From Streptomyces sp. ISL-100 (GTDB taxonomy: Bacteria; Actinomycetota; Actinomycetes; Streptomycetales; Streptomycetaceae), in the NCBI RefSeq assembly GCF_018614615.1, contig NZ_JAGGOK010000005.1, positions 1-64,000 on the forward strand: a stretch of DNA of 64,000 nucleotides, in the 5' to 3' direction. Below the pieces are notes generated by a model. The model searched no databases. It was not told where the DNA came from and was given only the letters and a program-made list of their open reading frames with translations. Both the position numbers and the translations under genes were made by a program. Below are positions 48,898 through 59,411 of the stretch, one piece after another (the first letter of the stretch is position 1; each line of letters begins with the position of its first letter).

Positions 48898-50025
48898 CTA
48901 CATCAAGGGGGTCAGGAAGCGGCGCAGGATCTCTTCGTACGTGGCCGGGGAAGCGTTCCACATGGCCGCGTGCGGGGCGTTCGGCACGGGGTGGAGGGTG
49001 ACCAGGTCCGGGCGCAGCACGGCCAGCTCCCGCGAGGGGTGCCATGGGGCCACAGTGTCGTCCGGGCCGTGGAAGACCAGGGTGGGGATGCGCAGCCCTG
49101 CGGGGCCGACCGCTTCGCGCAGGCGGTCGCCGCGCACTCCCGTGCGGCCCTGAACCGCCCTGACCGCGAGCGGCAGCAACGCGCGCGGCGTGCGGCGAGC
49201 GACGGCCAGGGCCCGCACCGTGGCTTCCCAGTCGAGCACCGGGGAGTCGAGTACGAGGCCGCTGATCAGATCGCGGAGCGGGGAGTGCACCGCGGCGTGC
49301 ACGGCCATGGCCCCGCCGGTGGACCAGCCGTGCAGGATGACGCGCTCGGCGCCGCGGCGGACGGCGTAGCGGATGGCGGCGTCGACGTCGCGCCACTCCG
49401 AGTCGCCGAGGTGGCCGAGGCCGCCCGGTGGCCTGGGGGCGCCGGTGTCGCCCCGGTAGGCGAGGCCGAGGACCGGGAGGTGTTGGGAGCGCAGGAAGGG
49501 CATGAGGTTCATGGGGTGTTCCCGCGTGGTGCCGAGGCCGTGCACGGTGATCACCCAGGTGTTTCGGACGCCGGGCAGGAACCAGGCGGGCAGGGCGCCG
49601 AGTTCGCCGGGGACCTCCACGTCGGCGTGGTCGATGCCGAGTGCGGTGCGCGGATCGCCGACGTACAGCTGCGGGGTGAGCCGCACCCTGGCGCCGGTGG
49701 TGAGTGTGCCGTGGCTGACGCGTTCCAGGCGGCGTACGACGGTGTCGGCCGTGTGCGACGCGTTCTGGATGAGGGGGCCGACGACCGCGTGGACGCCGGG
49801 GCCTTCGATGCCGTACATACCGGGGCGCAGGGACGCCAGGCAGCGGGTGAGGGCGACCTGTCCCGCCGCGGTGGCGTGCACGGTGAGCCGGGGGTCGCCG
49901 GGCAGCGGCCGGCCGGCCGACGCCTTGAGCGCGGCGTCGCCGGCGTAACGGCCGAGCGCGACCGCTGTCGCGCCGACGCCGATGAGTGTGGTGACGGCCG
50001 CTGCCGTCGCTGTAGCCGGGCGCAC
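48898..50025 (-). CDS. Membrane-anchored alpha/beta hydrolase
   Basis: This protein of about 375 residues has a hydrophobic N-terminal anchor (AAVTTLIGVGATAVALGRYAGD) and an alpha/beta hydrolase domain. The nucleophile elbow is GWSTGG in RVILHGWSTGGAMAV, the oxyanion loop lies near VITVHGLGTTREH, the acid is Asp in FHGPDDTVAPW, and the catalytic His is in VPNAPHAAMW. The substrate may be a lipid ester or peptide; unknown. The start is uncertain: GTG at 50025 is listed; a TTG at 50055 is also possible. Confidence 0.75.
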   Translation of the reverse strand: MRPATATAAAVTTLIGVGATAVALGRYAGDAALKASAGRPLPGDPRLTVHATAAGQVALTRCLASLRPGMYGIEGPGVHAVVGPLIQNASHTADTVVRRLERVSHGTLTTGARVRLTPQLYVGDPRTALGIDHADVEVPGELGALPAWFLPGVRNTWVITVHGLGTTREHPMNLMPFLRSQHLPVLGLAYRGDTGAPRPPGGLGHLGDSEWRDVDAAIRYAVRRGAERVILHGWSTGGAMAVHAAVHSPLRDLISGLVLDSPVLDWEATVRALAVARRTPRALLPLAVRAVQGRTGVRGDRLREAVGPAGLRIPTLVFHGPDDTVAPWHPSRELAVLRPDLVTLHPVPNAPHAAMWNASPATYEEILRRFLTPLM

Positions 50026-50109
50026 CGCTCCAGTGTCCGCACCTGCGGGACGCAAAGCCAGTGGGCGGGAGCCGGACGGTTTGGGCCGGACGGTTTTTGT
50101 GGCGACGGG

Positions 50110-50823
50110 TCAGTTTTGTGGCGGGGCGTCAGCCGCGCCGGTGCCTCGCTGCCCGTAACCGCGCAGCTTCTCCTGTGCTTCGCGCAGCTGACCGTCGGAG
50201 AGCAGCGACGGTTCGCGCCCCGGAACCGAGCTCGCGGTGAGCCAGAGCCTGCACATCCATTCCAGCTGAGCGGTGCGGTCGTAGGCCTGGTCGAGAGTGT
50301 CTCCGTAGGTCACGGTGCCGTGGTTCTGCAGCAGGCAGCCGGAGCGGTCGCGCAGGGCCAGCAGCATGTTCCCGGCCAACTCCTGCGATCCGTACGTCGC
50401 GTACGGGGCCGTGCGGACGGGGCCGCCGAGGGCCCCGGCCATGTAGTGGACGGGGGGCAGCTCGGGCACGAGGGTGGAGACAGCCGTGGCGTGCACGGCG
50501 TGGGTGTGGACCACGGCGGCGGCGCCGGTGCTGCGGTAGACCGCGAGGTGCATCGGCAGCTCGCTGGTGGCAGTCAGTTTGCCGAGGACCTGGTTCCCGT
50601 CGAGGTCGACGGCGACGGCGTCTTCCGGCCGCAGCCGGTCGTACGGGACTCCGCTCGGGGTGACGAGGACGAGTTCGCCGACCCGCACGGAGACATTGCC
50701 CGAGGTGCCGACCACCAGCCCTTCGCGCACTGTCCGGCGGGCCGTGGCCACCAGGTCGTTCCATGCCTGTTCGATCGCGTCCCGCATGCCGCTGTGCGTC
50801 GCGTCCTGTATCTGCTCAGCCAT
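50110..50823 (-). CDS. Class II aldolase/adducin family protein (L-fuculose-phosphate aldolase-like)
   Basis: This 237-residue class II (zinc) aldolase has GLVVGTSGNVSVRVGELVLVTPSGVPYDRLRPEDAVAVDLDG at the N-terminus, the metal-binding His cluster AVVHTHAVHATAVSTL (HTHAVH) and QNHGTVTYGDTLDQAY carrying a third His. It may act on fuculose-, rhamnulose- or ribulose-5-phosphate-type sugars. It starts at MAEQIQ at 50823. Confidence 0.82.
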   Translation of the reverse strand: MAEQIQDATHSGMRDAIEQAWNDLVATARRTVREGLVVGTSGNVSVRVGELVLVTPSGVPYDRLRPEDAVAVDLDGNQVLGKLTATSELPMHLAVYRSTGAAAVVHTHAVHATAVSTLVPELPPVHYMAGALGGPVRTAPYATYGSQELAGNMLLALRDRSGCLLQNHGTVTYGDTLDQAYDRTAQLEWMCRLWLTASSVPGREPSLLSDGQLREAQEKLRGYGQRGTGAADAPPQN

Positions 50824-50879
50824 GCGGCGATCCTGCCAGCCCGGGCGGCGCACTGTAGTGCGGAGGCCCCGCCTCCGAA

Positions 50880-51059
50880 AGGCCGGACGCCGTGCCCCAC
50901 AAGTCGTCCGGGAAGGCGCAGGCCGCGCACTTCGTGCGCAACGCAGGGGGCCGGCGGCGCCGCACGGGCCGCAGGCCGGTCATCTACACCACCACGCCGT
51001 GGTGGAACGAAGCCCGCCGGGTGACCAGAATCTCTTCAACGGGTCCACGGACCGGCTGA
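50880..51059 (+). pseudogene. Relic of a GH25 lysozyme gene
   Basis: An unstarted plus-strand frame encodes, in order, RPDAVPHKSSGKAQAAHFVRNAGG and then RTGRRPVIYTTTPWWNEA before a TGA. These two blocks match N-terminal-middle and late-middle parts of GH25 muramidases, which have a typical ARPD...GxxQAxYF...GGG block and a later RTGR-PVIYT(T/S)T-x-WW strand. About 100 residues between them, including the usual catalytic DxE block, are missing. Immediately after, another frame reads QNLFNGSTDRLKRFA, like the following lysozyme segment with a frameshift. The gene is a deleted remnant without function. Confidence 0.7.
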
Positions 51060-51145
51060 AGAGGTTCGCGAGGGGCCGAGGGGCCGCCCGATTGCCCGGT
51101 TCGCCGCCGTTCGGGCCACAAACGGAATGGCGGCGAGCCTCTTCG

Positions 51146-51189
51146 GGTCACCGCACCGCCCGACCCAGTTCACCTTCCGTTCACTCAGG
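51146..51189 (+). promoter_or_regulatory. PHO box (PhoP-binding direct repeats) upstream of the phosphate transporter
   Basis: Two adjacent 11-bp units, GTTCACCTTCC (51168-51178) and GTTCACTCAGG (51179-51189), match the Streptomyces PHO-box consensus (GTTCACC-type 11-mers). A third, GGTCACCGCAC, lies at 51146-51156, also in phase. The site is 48 bases before the transporter ATG, so PhoP control is likely. Confidence 0.75.
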
Positions 51190-51236
51190 TTGCCTACGTT
51201 CCACGAGCCACTGACGTCAAACGATTGCCTGGGTAA

Positions 51237-52487
<1,251 letters not shown>

Positions 52488-52505
52488 GGACAGGGACACA
52501 GCAGC

Positions 52506-52730
52506 ATGAAGATCGACTGGGCAGCTCTCGGCTCCGTATTCGGCGTGAGCCTCGTGGTCACCGTCGCACTGGTTGGCCTGTTCACCCTGGGCATCGTGGG
52601 TCTCTCCAAGCAGGAGAGCGCCGCCGCGCAGGGCGGCGGCTCCGCCGTCCTGGCCCGCACCGGCGCGTACGCCTGCTTCGCGCTGTGCGCGGCGGCCGTG
52701 ACGTACGGGATCTATCTGATCGTCGTCTGA
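52506..52730 (+). CDS. Small two-helix membrane protein next to the phosphate transporter
   Basis: This 74-residue protein has two hydrophobic helices (LGSVFGVSLVVTVALVGLFTLGIVGLS and GAYACFALCAAAVTYGIYLIVV) joined by a Gly-rich loop. It starts 18 bases after the transporter and ends before a strong hairpin, so the two form an operon. A small accessory subunit of the transporter is likely but not shown. Confidence 0.75.
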   Translation: MKIDWAALGSVFGVSLVVTVALVGLFTLGIVGLSKQESAAAQGGGSAVLARTGAYACFALCAAAVTYGIYLIVV

Positions 52731-52759
52731 CGCGCCGCCCTCATTCCGGGCAAACCGTC

Positions 52760-52814
52760 ACAGAGACCGCCCCACCATTGGCCCTCAACAGCCGGTGGCG
52801 GGGCGGTCTCTGTG
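52760..52814. terminator. Terminator of the phosphate-transporter operon
   Basis: A long hairpin pairs CACAGAGACCGCCCCACC with GGTGGCGGGGCGGTCTCTGTG around about 16 bases. It separates the transporter operon from the riboswitch downstream. Confidence 0.75.
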
Positions 52815-52834
52815 TGCCTCAGCACACTCTCCCG

Positions 52835-52998
52835 TCGCAGGTCAACGGCAAGTTGACGGCGTTCGCGGAGCGTGGTGGACTGCCGGAGCCGAATACGGCG
52901 GCACGAGAGGAAGCCCGGTGCGAATCCGGCGCGGTCCCGCCACTGTGACCGGGGAAGACGAAGAGGTCCCCGGAAGCCAGGAACTCTCACCGCCGGTC
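52835..52998 (+). promoter_or_regulatory. Adenosylcobalamin riboswitch
   Basis: The conserved core reads GGAAGCCCGGTGCGAATCC (peripheral P3-P5), GCGGTCCCGCCACTGTGACC with the B12 box GCCACTG (52939-52945), then GGGGAAGAC and GGAAGCCAGGAAC (52972-52984). These blocks in this order are the class-I cobalamin riboswitch. It precedes the cobalamin biosynthesis operon (and a short leader ORF), so adenosylcobalamin is expected to shut the operon down, by hiding the ribosome site as usual in Streptomyces. The 5' boundary is approximate. Confidence 0.92.
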
Positions 52999-53040
52999 AC
53001 GTCGAACCAGGGCGCGGACCCTGAGTGAGGACATACCGCC

Positions 53041-53109
53041 ATGCCCGGCTGCCGTTCCGTTATTCCTGTGAGTACGACCCGTTCGCTTCGAGGCGCATCG
53101 GTCTGCTGA
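53041..53109 (+). CDS. Possible 22-residue leader ORF between the riboswitch and cbiB
   Basis: The ATG at 53041 follows GAGGA about ten bases upstream. The 22-codon frame starts MPGCRSV and ends GASVC, with a TGA three bases before the cbiB ATG at 53113. The riboswitch expression platform would sit over this ORF's ribosome site rather than over cbiB, which has no good site of its own. Translation is unproven. Confidence 0.4.
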   Translation: MPGCRSVIPVSTTRSLRGASVC

Positions 53110-53112
53110 GCC

Positions 53113-54108
53113 ATGCGTGCCGATCGCATCTTCGCGTACGGCGCCACCGCCGGCCTGATCGGCGACCTCGTTCTCGGTGATCCTCGCCGTGGGCATCCGG
53201 TCGCCGCGTTCGGGCGGGCCTCGGGCGCCGTCGAGTCCCTGCTGTGGCGTGACCACCGCGGGTGGGGCGCGGTGCACACCCTGGTGTGCGCCGGAGGCGC
53301 CGCCGGCGCCGCCGCGCTCGCTTCGCGTGCGGTACGCCGCTCCCCCGCCGCCGCGCTCGCGCTGACCGCCGCCGCCACCTGGGCCGTCGTCGGCGGTACG
53401 TCGCTGGGCCGCGAGGCCCGGGCCGTGGGCAGCGCCCTGGAGGCCGGGGACGTCGAGGTCGCCCGCGAACGTCTCCCCCACCTGTGCGGGCGCGACCCGC
53501 AGTCACTGGACGCCCAGCAGATCGCCCGCGCCGTCGTCGAGTCCGTCGCCGAGAACACCTCGGACGCGGTGGTCGGCGCGCTGGTGTGGGGCGCTTTGGG
53601 TGGCGTGCCGGGTCTCGTGGCCTTCCGCGCCATCAACACACTTGACGCCATGGTGGGGCACAAATCAGCCAGATACCGGCGCTATGGCTGGGCCTCGGCA
53701 CGTCTCGACGACGTGGCCGGCTGGCCCGGGGCCCGGCTGACGGCTGCCCTGGCGGTCGTCGCGAGCGGCGCGGGCGGCGATCCGCGCGGTGCGGTGCGGG
53801 CCTGGCGTACGGATGCGGACAAGCACCCGAGCCCCAACGCGGGTCCTGTGGAAGCCTCCTTCGCGGGCGCGCTCGGCGTGCGGCTCGGCGGGACGCTCTC
53901 GTACGCGGGCCGGGTCGAGCACCGGCCCGTGCTCAACGCCGCCGGGCGGCCCGTCGGCGTACCGGACATCGAGCGGGCGGCACGGCTGTCGCGGCGCGTC
54001 GGGGTGCTGGCTCTGGCGACGGCTGTGGCGGGGCGGCTGGCTTTCGGCGCGGTGCGGCGCGGACGCGCCGCACGCAGTGGGATACGTACGGGGAAGGGGC
54101 ACGCGTGA
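53113..54108 (+). CDS. cbiB: Adenosylcobinamide-phosphate synthase CbiB/CobD
   Basis: This 331-residue membrane protein joins cobyric acid and aminopropanol (or its phosphate). Blocks seen include [101 protein letters not shown] and [21 protein letters not shown]. These match CbiB/CobD. Its stop overlaps the cobQ start (GTGA). It is the first large gene of the riboswitch-controlled operon. Confidence 0.93.
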   Translation: MRADRIFAYGATAGLIGDLVLGDPRRGHPVAAFGRASGAVESLLWRDHRGWGAVHTLVCAGGAAGAAALASRAVRRSPAAALALTAAATWAVVGGTSLGREARAVGSALEAGDVEVARERLPHLCGRDPQSLDAQQIARAVVESVAENTSDAVVGALVWGALGGVPGLVAFRAINTLDAMVGHKSARYRRYGWASARLDDVAGWPGARLTAALAVVASGAGGDPRGAVRAWRTDADKHPSPNAGPVEASFAGALGVRLGGTLSYAGRVEHRPVLNAAGRPVGVPDIERAARLSRRVGVLALATAVAGRLAFGAVRRGRAARSGIRTGKGHA

Positions 54109-55625
54109 GCGGTTCATTGGGGGGCGGCCTGCTCGTCGCGGGGACCACGTCCGACGCCGGAAAGAGCGTCGTGACGGCCGGGATCTGCCGGTGGCTCGTA
54201 CGCAAGGGTGTGAAGGTCGCGCCGTTCAAGGCGCAGAACATGTCGCTCAATTCGTTCGTTACGCGCGAAGGCGCGGAAATTGGGCGGGCACAGGCCATGC
54301 AGGCGCAGGCCGCGCGCGTGGAGCCGACGGCGCTCATGAACCCCGTACTGCTCAAGCCGGGCAGTGACCGCAGCAGCCAGGTGGTGCTGATGGGCAAGCC
54401 GGTGGGCGAGATGAGTGCCCGCGGCTATCACGGAGGGCGGCAGGAAGCGTTGCTCGGGACCGTGACGGACTGTCTGCGGGAATTGCGGGGCACGTATGAC
54501 GCCGTGATCTGCGAGGGGGCGGGCAGTCCGGCCGAGATCAATCTGCGGCGTACCGACATCGTGAACATGGGCATCGCGCGAGCGGCCCGGTTCCCGGTGG
54601 TCGTCGTCGGCGACATCGACCGGGGCGGCGTCTTCGCTTCGTTCTTCGGTACGACGGCGCTGCTGAGCCGGGAGGACCAGGAGTTGGTGGCCGGGTACCT
54701 GGTCAACAAATTCCGGGGTGATGTGTCGCTCCTTGAGCCCGGACTCGACATGCTGGAGGCACTGACGGGGCGGCGTACGTACGGCGTGCTGCCCTTCGCG
54801 CACGGTCTCGGCATCGACGAGGAGGACGGGCTGCGGGTTTCCCTGCGGGGAGCCGTACGGGAGTCTGCGGTCGCACCGCCCCTCGGGGACGACGTGCTGC
54901 GGGTGGCCGTGTGCGCCGTGCCGCTGATGTCGAACTTCACGGATGTGGACGCGCTCGCCGCCGAACCGGGGGTTGTTGTCCGATTCGTGGACCGGGCGGA
55001 GGAGCTCGTCGACGCCGACCTCGTCATCGTGCCGGGTACGCGCGGGACGGTGAAGGCCCTGGAGTGGCTGCGCGAGCGCGGGCTGGCCGACGCGCTGGCG
55101 CGGCGGGCGGCGGAAGGCCGTCCCGTACTGGGCGTTTGCGGCGGCTTCCAGTTGCTGGGCGAACGCATCGAGGACGACGTCGAGTCGAAGGCGGGGGCGG
55201 TTGACGGGCTCGGGCTGCTGCCGGTGCGCGTGCGGTTCGCCGTCGAGAAGACGCTGGCGCGGCCGGTCGGCAGCGCGCTGGGCGAGCCCGTCGAGGGGTA
55301 CGAGATCCACCACGGGGTCGCCGAAGTGCTGGGAGGAACCCCCTTCCTGGACGGCTGCCGGGTGGGGTCGGTCTGGGGGACGCACTGGCACGGGTCGCTG
55401 GAGAGCGACGCGTTCCGGCGGGCCTTTTTGCGCGAGGTCGCCGCTGCCGCGGGGCGCCGCTTCCTACCGGCACCGGACACCTCCTTCGAGGCGCTGCGCG
55501 AGGAGCAGCTCGACCGCCTCGGCGACCTCATCGAAGAACACGCGGATACGGATGCGCTGCTGCGGCTCATTGAGTCGGGCGCGCCGTCAGGACTTCCCTT
55601 CATCGCACCTGGAGCGCCCGCATGA
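54105..55625 (+). CDS. cobQ: Cobyric acid synthase CobQ/CbiP
   Basis: This 506-residue amidotransferase amidates four side chains of adenosylcobyrinic acid a,c-diamide. An N-terminal ATP-grasping domain opens [16 protein letters not shown] with [15 protein letters not shown]-terminal class I glutamine amidotransferase domain has the catalytic Cys in [10 protein letters not shown] and His in GTHWHGS. Starts with GTG overlapping cbiB; its stop overlaps the cobN ATG. Length is normal. Confidence 0.94.
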   Translation: MSGSLGGGLLVAGTTSDAGKSVVTAGICRWLVRKGVKVAPFKAQNMSLNSFVTREGAEIGRAQAMQAQAARVEPTALMNPVLLKPGSDRSSQVVLMGKPVGEMSARGYHGGRQEALLGTVTDCLRELRGTYDAVICEGAGSPAEINLRRTDIVNMGIARAARFPVVVVGDIDRGGVFASFFGTTALLSREDQELVAGYLVNKFRGDVSLLEPGLDMLEALTGRRTYGVLPFAHGLGIDEEDGLRVSLRGAVRESAVAPPLGDDVLRVAVCAVPLMSNFTDVDALAAEPGVVVRFVDRAEELVDADLVIVPGTRGTVKALEWLRERGLADALARRAAEGRPVLGVCGGFQLLGERIEDDVESKAGAVDGLGLLPVRVRFAVEKTLARPVGSALGEPVEGYEIHHGVAEVLGGTPFLDGCRVGSVWGTHWHGSLESDAFRRAFLREVAAAAGRRFLPAPDTSFEALREEQLDRLGDLIEEHADTDALLRLIESGAPSGLPFIAPGAPA

Positions 55626-58600
55626 GCACTGAGAACACCGTGCTGTTGTTGTCCACCGCCGATACGGATCTGCTGGCGGCCCGCGCCTCCGGCGCCCCGT
55701 ACCGGATCGGCAACCCGACCCGTATCGACGCAGCCGCGGAACTGCCCGCGCTGATCGAGGGCGCGTCGGTCGCCGTGGTGCGGCTGCTCGGCGGCAAGCG
55801 CGCCTGGGAGGACGGGCTCGCCGTCCTGAAGGCCTCCGGAATACCGACCGTCCTGCTGGGCGGCGAGACCGTGCCCGACGCGGAGCTGATGGCCGAGTCG
55901 TCCGTGCCGGCCGGTGTGGTCGCGGAGGCGCTGCGCTATCTCGTCGAGGGCGGCCCCGGGAACCTCGTCGAGCTGGCCAGGTTCCTGTCGGACACCGTGC
56001 TGCTGACGGGTGTGGGCTTCGCCGAGCCGCGGAAGATGCCGGAGTGGGGCGTCCATGGCAAGGGCTCGCGTGCGTACGACGAAGGGCGACCGACCGTCGG
56101 CGTGCTCTTCTACCGCGCGCACGAGCTGTCCGGGAACACGTCCTTCGTCGACGTGCTGTGCGACCGGATCGAGGCGCAGGGCGCCAACGCCCTTCCCGTC
56201 TTCTGCGGTTCGCTGCGCAGCGCCGAGGCGGAGCTCTACCAGGAGCTCGGCAAGGCCGACGCGCTGATCGCGACGGTCCTCGCGGCGGGCGGCACGCGCG
56301 CCAGTGACGCGTCGGCGGGCGGTGACGACGAGGCGTGGGACATCGGTGCCCTCGCGGACCTCGACGTACCGGTGCTGCAAGGGATGTGTCTTACGTCGTC
56401 GCGCGCTGCCTGGGAGGCGTCCGATGCGGCGCTGTCTCCGATGGACGCGGCGATGCAGGTCGCCATTCCCGAGTTCGACGGCCGGCTCATCACCGTTCCG
56501 TTCTCCTTCAAGGAGCAGGGTGAGGGTGACGTGCCGGTGTACGTCGCGGATCCCGAGCGTGCCTCGCGGGTCGCCGGTATCGCCGTACGGCACGCCAGGC
56601 TGGCCCACAAGCCGAACAAGGACAAGCGCCTCGCGCTCGTCTTCACGGCGTACCCGACGAAGCACTCGCGGGTGGGCAACGCGGTGGGTCTCGACACGCC
56701 CGCTTCCGCGATCCGGGTGCTCGATGCTCTGCGCGACGCGGGTTACGCGGTGGAGGGCCACCCTGACAACGGCGACGAGCTGATCCACCGGCTCATCAAC
56801 GCCGGTGGTCATGACGTGGAGTGGCTGACCGAGGAGCAGCTCGCGGCGGCGCCCGCGCGCGTACCGCTCGCCGACTACCAGGCGTGGTTCGACAAGCTGG
56901 AGCCCGGGCTCAGGGACGGGATGCTGGAGCACTGGGGCGAAGCGCCCGGGCAGCTGTACGTCGACGGTGACGAGATCGTGCTGGCGTCGCTGCAGTTCGG
57001 GAACGTCGTCGTGATGATCCAGCCGCCGCGCGGCTTCGGCGAGAACCCGATCGCGATCTACCACGACCCCGACATGCCGCCGTCGCACCACTACATGGCG
57101 GCGTACCGCTGGCTTGAGAATTCGTTTGGTGCCGATGCGATCGTGCACATGGGCAAGCACGGGACCATGGAGTGGCTGCCGGGGAAAGGGCTTGGTCTCT
57201 CGGCGGGGTGTGGGCCCGACGCCGTGCTGGGCGAGCTGCCGCTGATCTACCCGTTCATCGTGAACGACCCGGGCGAGGGCACGCAGGCCAAGCGGCGCGG
57301 GCACGCGACGGTGGTCGATCATCTGGTGCCGCCGATGGCGCGTGCGGACACGTACGGGGATCTGGCGAAGCTTGAGCAGCTGCTGGACGAGTACGCGCTG
57401 GTGAGCGACCTCGACCCGGCAAAGGCGCCCGCGGTGCGGGCGCAGATCTGGACGCTGGTGACGGCGGCGCAGCTGCACCACGATCTGCACCTCGACGAGC
57501 AGCCGACCGATGACGACTTCGATGAATTCGTCATGCACATCGACGGCTACCTGTGCGAGATCAAGGACGTTCAGATCCGGGACGGTCTGCATGTACTGGG
57601 CGGCGGTCCGGAGTCCGAGGCCCGGGTCAATTTGGTGTTGGCCGTGCTGCGGGCCTCACAGGTGTGGGGCGGGAAGGCCAACGCGCTGCCGGGGCTGCGG
57701 GCGTGCCTCGCGGAGCACTTCGGGCTGGTCGAGAAGGAGCTGCTGGGCCAGCCGGGTGCGCCGGTGAAGGTGGCGGACGGGCTTACGGCGCTGGTGGAGG
57801 GTCCGGCGCGTACGGGCGCTGACGCGGTGGACTTGCTGGAGCAGCTGTGCCGGCGGCTCGCCGAGGGCATGGAGGAGCGGCGCTGGGACGCGAGGGAAGC
57901 GGCCGGGCTGGTCGGTGAAGTACTGGGCGTCGAGCTTCCGGACGCTGTGGCTGTGCTGCGGTTCGCGTGCGAGGAGGTCGTGCCGAGGCTTGCGCGTACG
58001 ACCGATGAGATCAGCAACATCCTGCACGCGCTGGATGGGGGCTACGTGCCGGCGGGGCCGTCCGGATCGCCGACGCGTGGCTTGGTGAATGTGCTGCCGA
58101 CCGGGCGCAACTTCTATTCGGTGGACCCGAAGGCGATTCCGTCACGGCTGTCGTGGGAGGTCGGCCAGGCGCTCGCGGACTCGCTGGTGGCCCGGTATCT
58201 GACGGACACGGGTGACTATCCGAAGTCCGTGGGTCTGACGGTGTGGGGTACGTCGGCGATGCGCACCCAGGGCGACGACATCGCGGAGATCCTGGCGCTG
58301 CTGGGCTGCCGGCCTGTGTGGGACGACGCGTCGCGGCGAGTGACCGGGTTTGAGGTTGTGCCGCTGGAGGAGCTGGGGCGGCCTCGTATTGACGTGACGG
58401 TACGGATCTCCGGGTTCTTCCGGGATGCGTTCCCGCATGTGGTGGGGCTCATTGACGACGCGGTGCGGGCTGTCGCTGAGCTGGACGAGCCGGCTGAGCG
58501 CAACTTCGTGCGGGCGCACGCGGACGCGGACACCGCCGAGCACGGGGACCGGCGGCGGGCTACGGCTCGTATCTTCGGCTCGAAGCCCGGGGCTTACGGC

Positions 58601-59287
58601 GCTGGGCTGCTGCCGCTGATCGACGCGCGGAACTGGCGCAGCGATGCGGATCTGGCCGAGGTGTACGCGGTGTGGGGCGGATACGCGTACGGGCGGGGGC
58701 TCGAGGGACGGGCGGCCCGGGGGGACATGGAGACGGCGTTCCGGCGGATCGCTGTGGCCGCGAAGAACGTCGATACGCGGGAACACGATCTCGTCGACGC
58801 GGACGACTATTTCCAGTACCACGGCGGCATGATCGCCATGGTGCGGCATCTGACGGGTGCGTCGCCCGAGGCGTATGTGGGTGACAGTGCGACGCCTGAC
58901 CAGGTGAAGACCCGGACGCTGGGCGAGGAGACGCATCGCGTTTTCCGAGCTCGGGTGGTCAATCCGCGGTGGATGGCGGCGATGCGGAGGCACGGGTACA
59001 AGGGCGCGTTCGAGATGGCCGCCACTGTGGATTACCTCTTTGGGTACGACGCGACCGCGGGGGTCGTCGACGACTGGATGTACGAGAAGCTCAGCTCCGA
59101 GTACGTCTTTGATCCGGAGAACCGGGACTTCATGAAGAAGTCCAATCCCTGGGCGCTGCGGGGCATTACGGAGCGCCTGCTTGAAGCGGCTGAGCGGGGG
59201 CTTTGGGCGGAGCCGGAGGCGGAGACGCTGGAGCGGCTTCGGGCTACGTATCTGGAGCTTGAGGGCGACCTGGAGGGGGACGCGTGA
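55622..59287 (+). CDS. cobN: Cobaltochelatase subunit CobN
   Basis: This 1221-residue large subunit of the aerobic ATP-dependent cobaltochelatase inserts cobalt into hydrogenobyrinic acid a,c-diamide. Typical CobN/BchH blocks are visible: [85 protein letters not shown] and [14 protein letters not shown]. It overlaps cobQ by ATGA. The chelatase AAA subunit follows after a palindromic repeat rather than the usual tight junction. Confidence 0.95.
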   Translation: MSTENTVLLLSTADTDLLAARASGAPYRIGNPTRIDAAAELPALIEGASVAVVRLLGGKRAWEDGLAVLKASGIPTVLLGGETVPDAELMAESSVPAGVVAEALRYLVEGGPGNLVELARFLSDTVLLTGVGFAEPRKMPEWGVHGKGSRAYDEGRPTVGVLFYRAHELSGNTSFVDVLCDRIEAQGANALPVFCGSLRSAEAELYQELGKADALIATVLAAGGTRASDASAGGDDEAWDIGALADLDVPVLQGMCLTSSRAAWEASDAALSPMDAAMQVAIPEFDGRLITVPFSFKEQGEGDVPVYVADPERASRVAGIAVRHARLAHKPNKDKRLALVFTAYPTKHSRVGNAVGLDTPASAIRVLDALRDAGYAVEGHPDNGDELIHRLINAGGHDVEWLTEEQLAAAPARVPLADYQAWFDKLEPGLRDGMLEHWGEAPGQLYVDGDEIVLASLQFGNVVVMIQPPRGFGENPIAIYHDPDMPPSHHYMAAYRWLENSFGADAIVHMGKHGTMEWLPGKGLGLSAGCGPDAVLGELPLIYPFIVNDPGEGTQAKRRGHATVVDHLVPPMARADTYGDLAKLEQLLDEYALVSDLDPAKAPAVRAQIWTLVTAAQLHHDLHLDEQPTDDDFDEFVMHIDGYLCEIKDVQIRDGLHVLGGGPESEARVNLVLAVLRASQVWGGKANALPGLRACLAEHFGLVEKELLGQPGAPVKVADGLTALVEGPARTGADAVDLLEQLCRRLAEGMEERRWDAREAAGLVGEVLGVELPDAVAVLRFACEEVVPRLARTTDEISNILHALDGGYVPAGPSGSPTRGLVNVLPTGRNFYSVDPKAIPSRLSWEVGQALADSLVARYLTDTGDYPKSVGLTVWGTSAMRTQGDDIAEILALLGCRPVWDDASRRVTGFEVVPLEELGRPRIDVTVRISGFFRDAFPHVVGLIDDAVRAVAELDEPAERNFVRAHADADTAEHGDRRRATARIFGSKPGAYGAGLLPLIDARNWRSDADLAEVYAVWGGYAYGRGLEGRAARGDMETAFRRIAVAAKNVDTREHDLVDADDYFQYHGGMIAMVRHLTGASPEAYVGDSATPDQVKTRTLGEETHRVFRARVVNPRWMAAMRRHGYKGAFEMAATVDYLFGYDATAGVVDDWMYEKLSSEYVFDPENRDFMKKSNPWALRGITERLLEAAERGLWAEPEAETLERLRATYLELEGDLEGDA

Positions 59288-59303
59288 GGGCGCCTGCGAT
59301 GGG

Positions 59304-59380
59304 CTTTCCCCAACCCGGCCCTTCCCGGCCCTGGGGCTCCGCCCCAGACCCCGGTCCTCAAACGCCGTACAAGCTGGACT
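59304..59380 (+). repeat. Streptomyces palindromic repeat in the cobN/chelatase gap
   Basis: The same element as at the left edge and inside cobB: CCCGGCCCTTCCCGG lead, stem-loop CTGGGGCTCCGCCCCAG, then ACCCCGGTCCTCAAACGCCG and a GCTGGACTGGG end. It fills most of the 124-base gap between cobN and the chelatase ATPase gene, inside the operon. Confidence 0.8.
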
Positions 59381-59411
59381 GGGCTGCGGTTCGCATAACA
59401 AAGGAGGCTTC

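Noticed and set aside
48970..51024. Plus-strand open frame of 684 codons opposite the hydrolase and aldolase genes
   Set aside because: Composition is Gly/Arg/Val/His-rich without motifs; the opposite strand encodes proteins with catalytic motifs. Only the GH25 relic near its end, in another frame, is supported.
54428..57592. Minus-strand open frame of more than 1000 codons opposite cobQ and cobN
   Set aside because: It is a shadow of strong codon bias in high-GC DNA. The residues are Arg/His/Val-rich low-complexity with no domain, and the plus strand holds clear cobQ and cobN.
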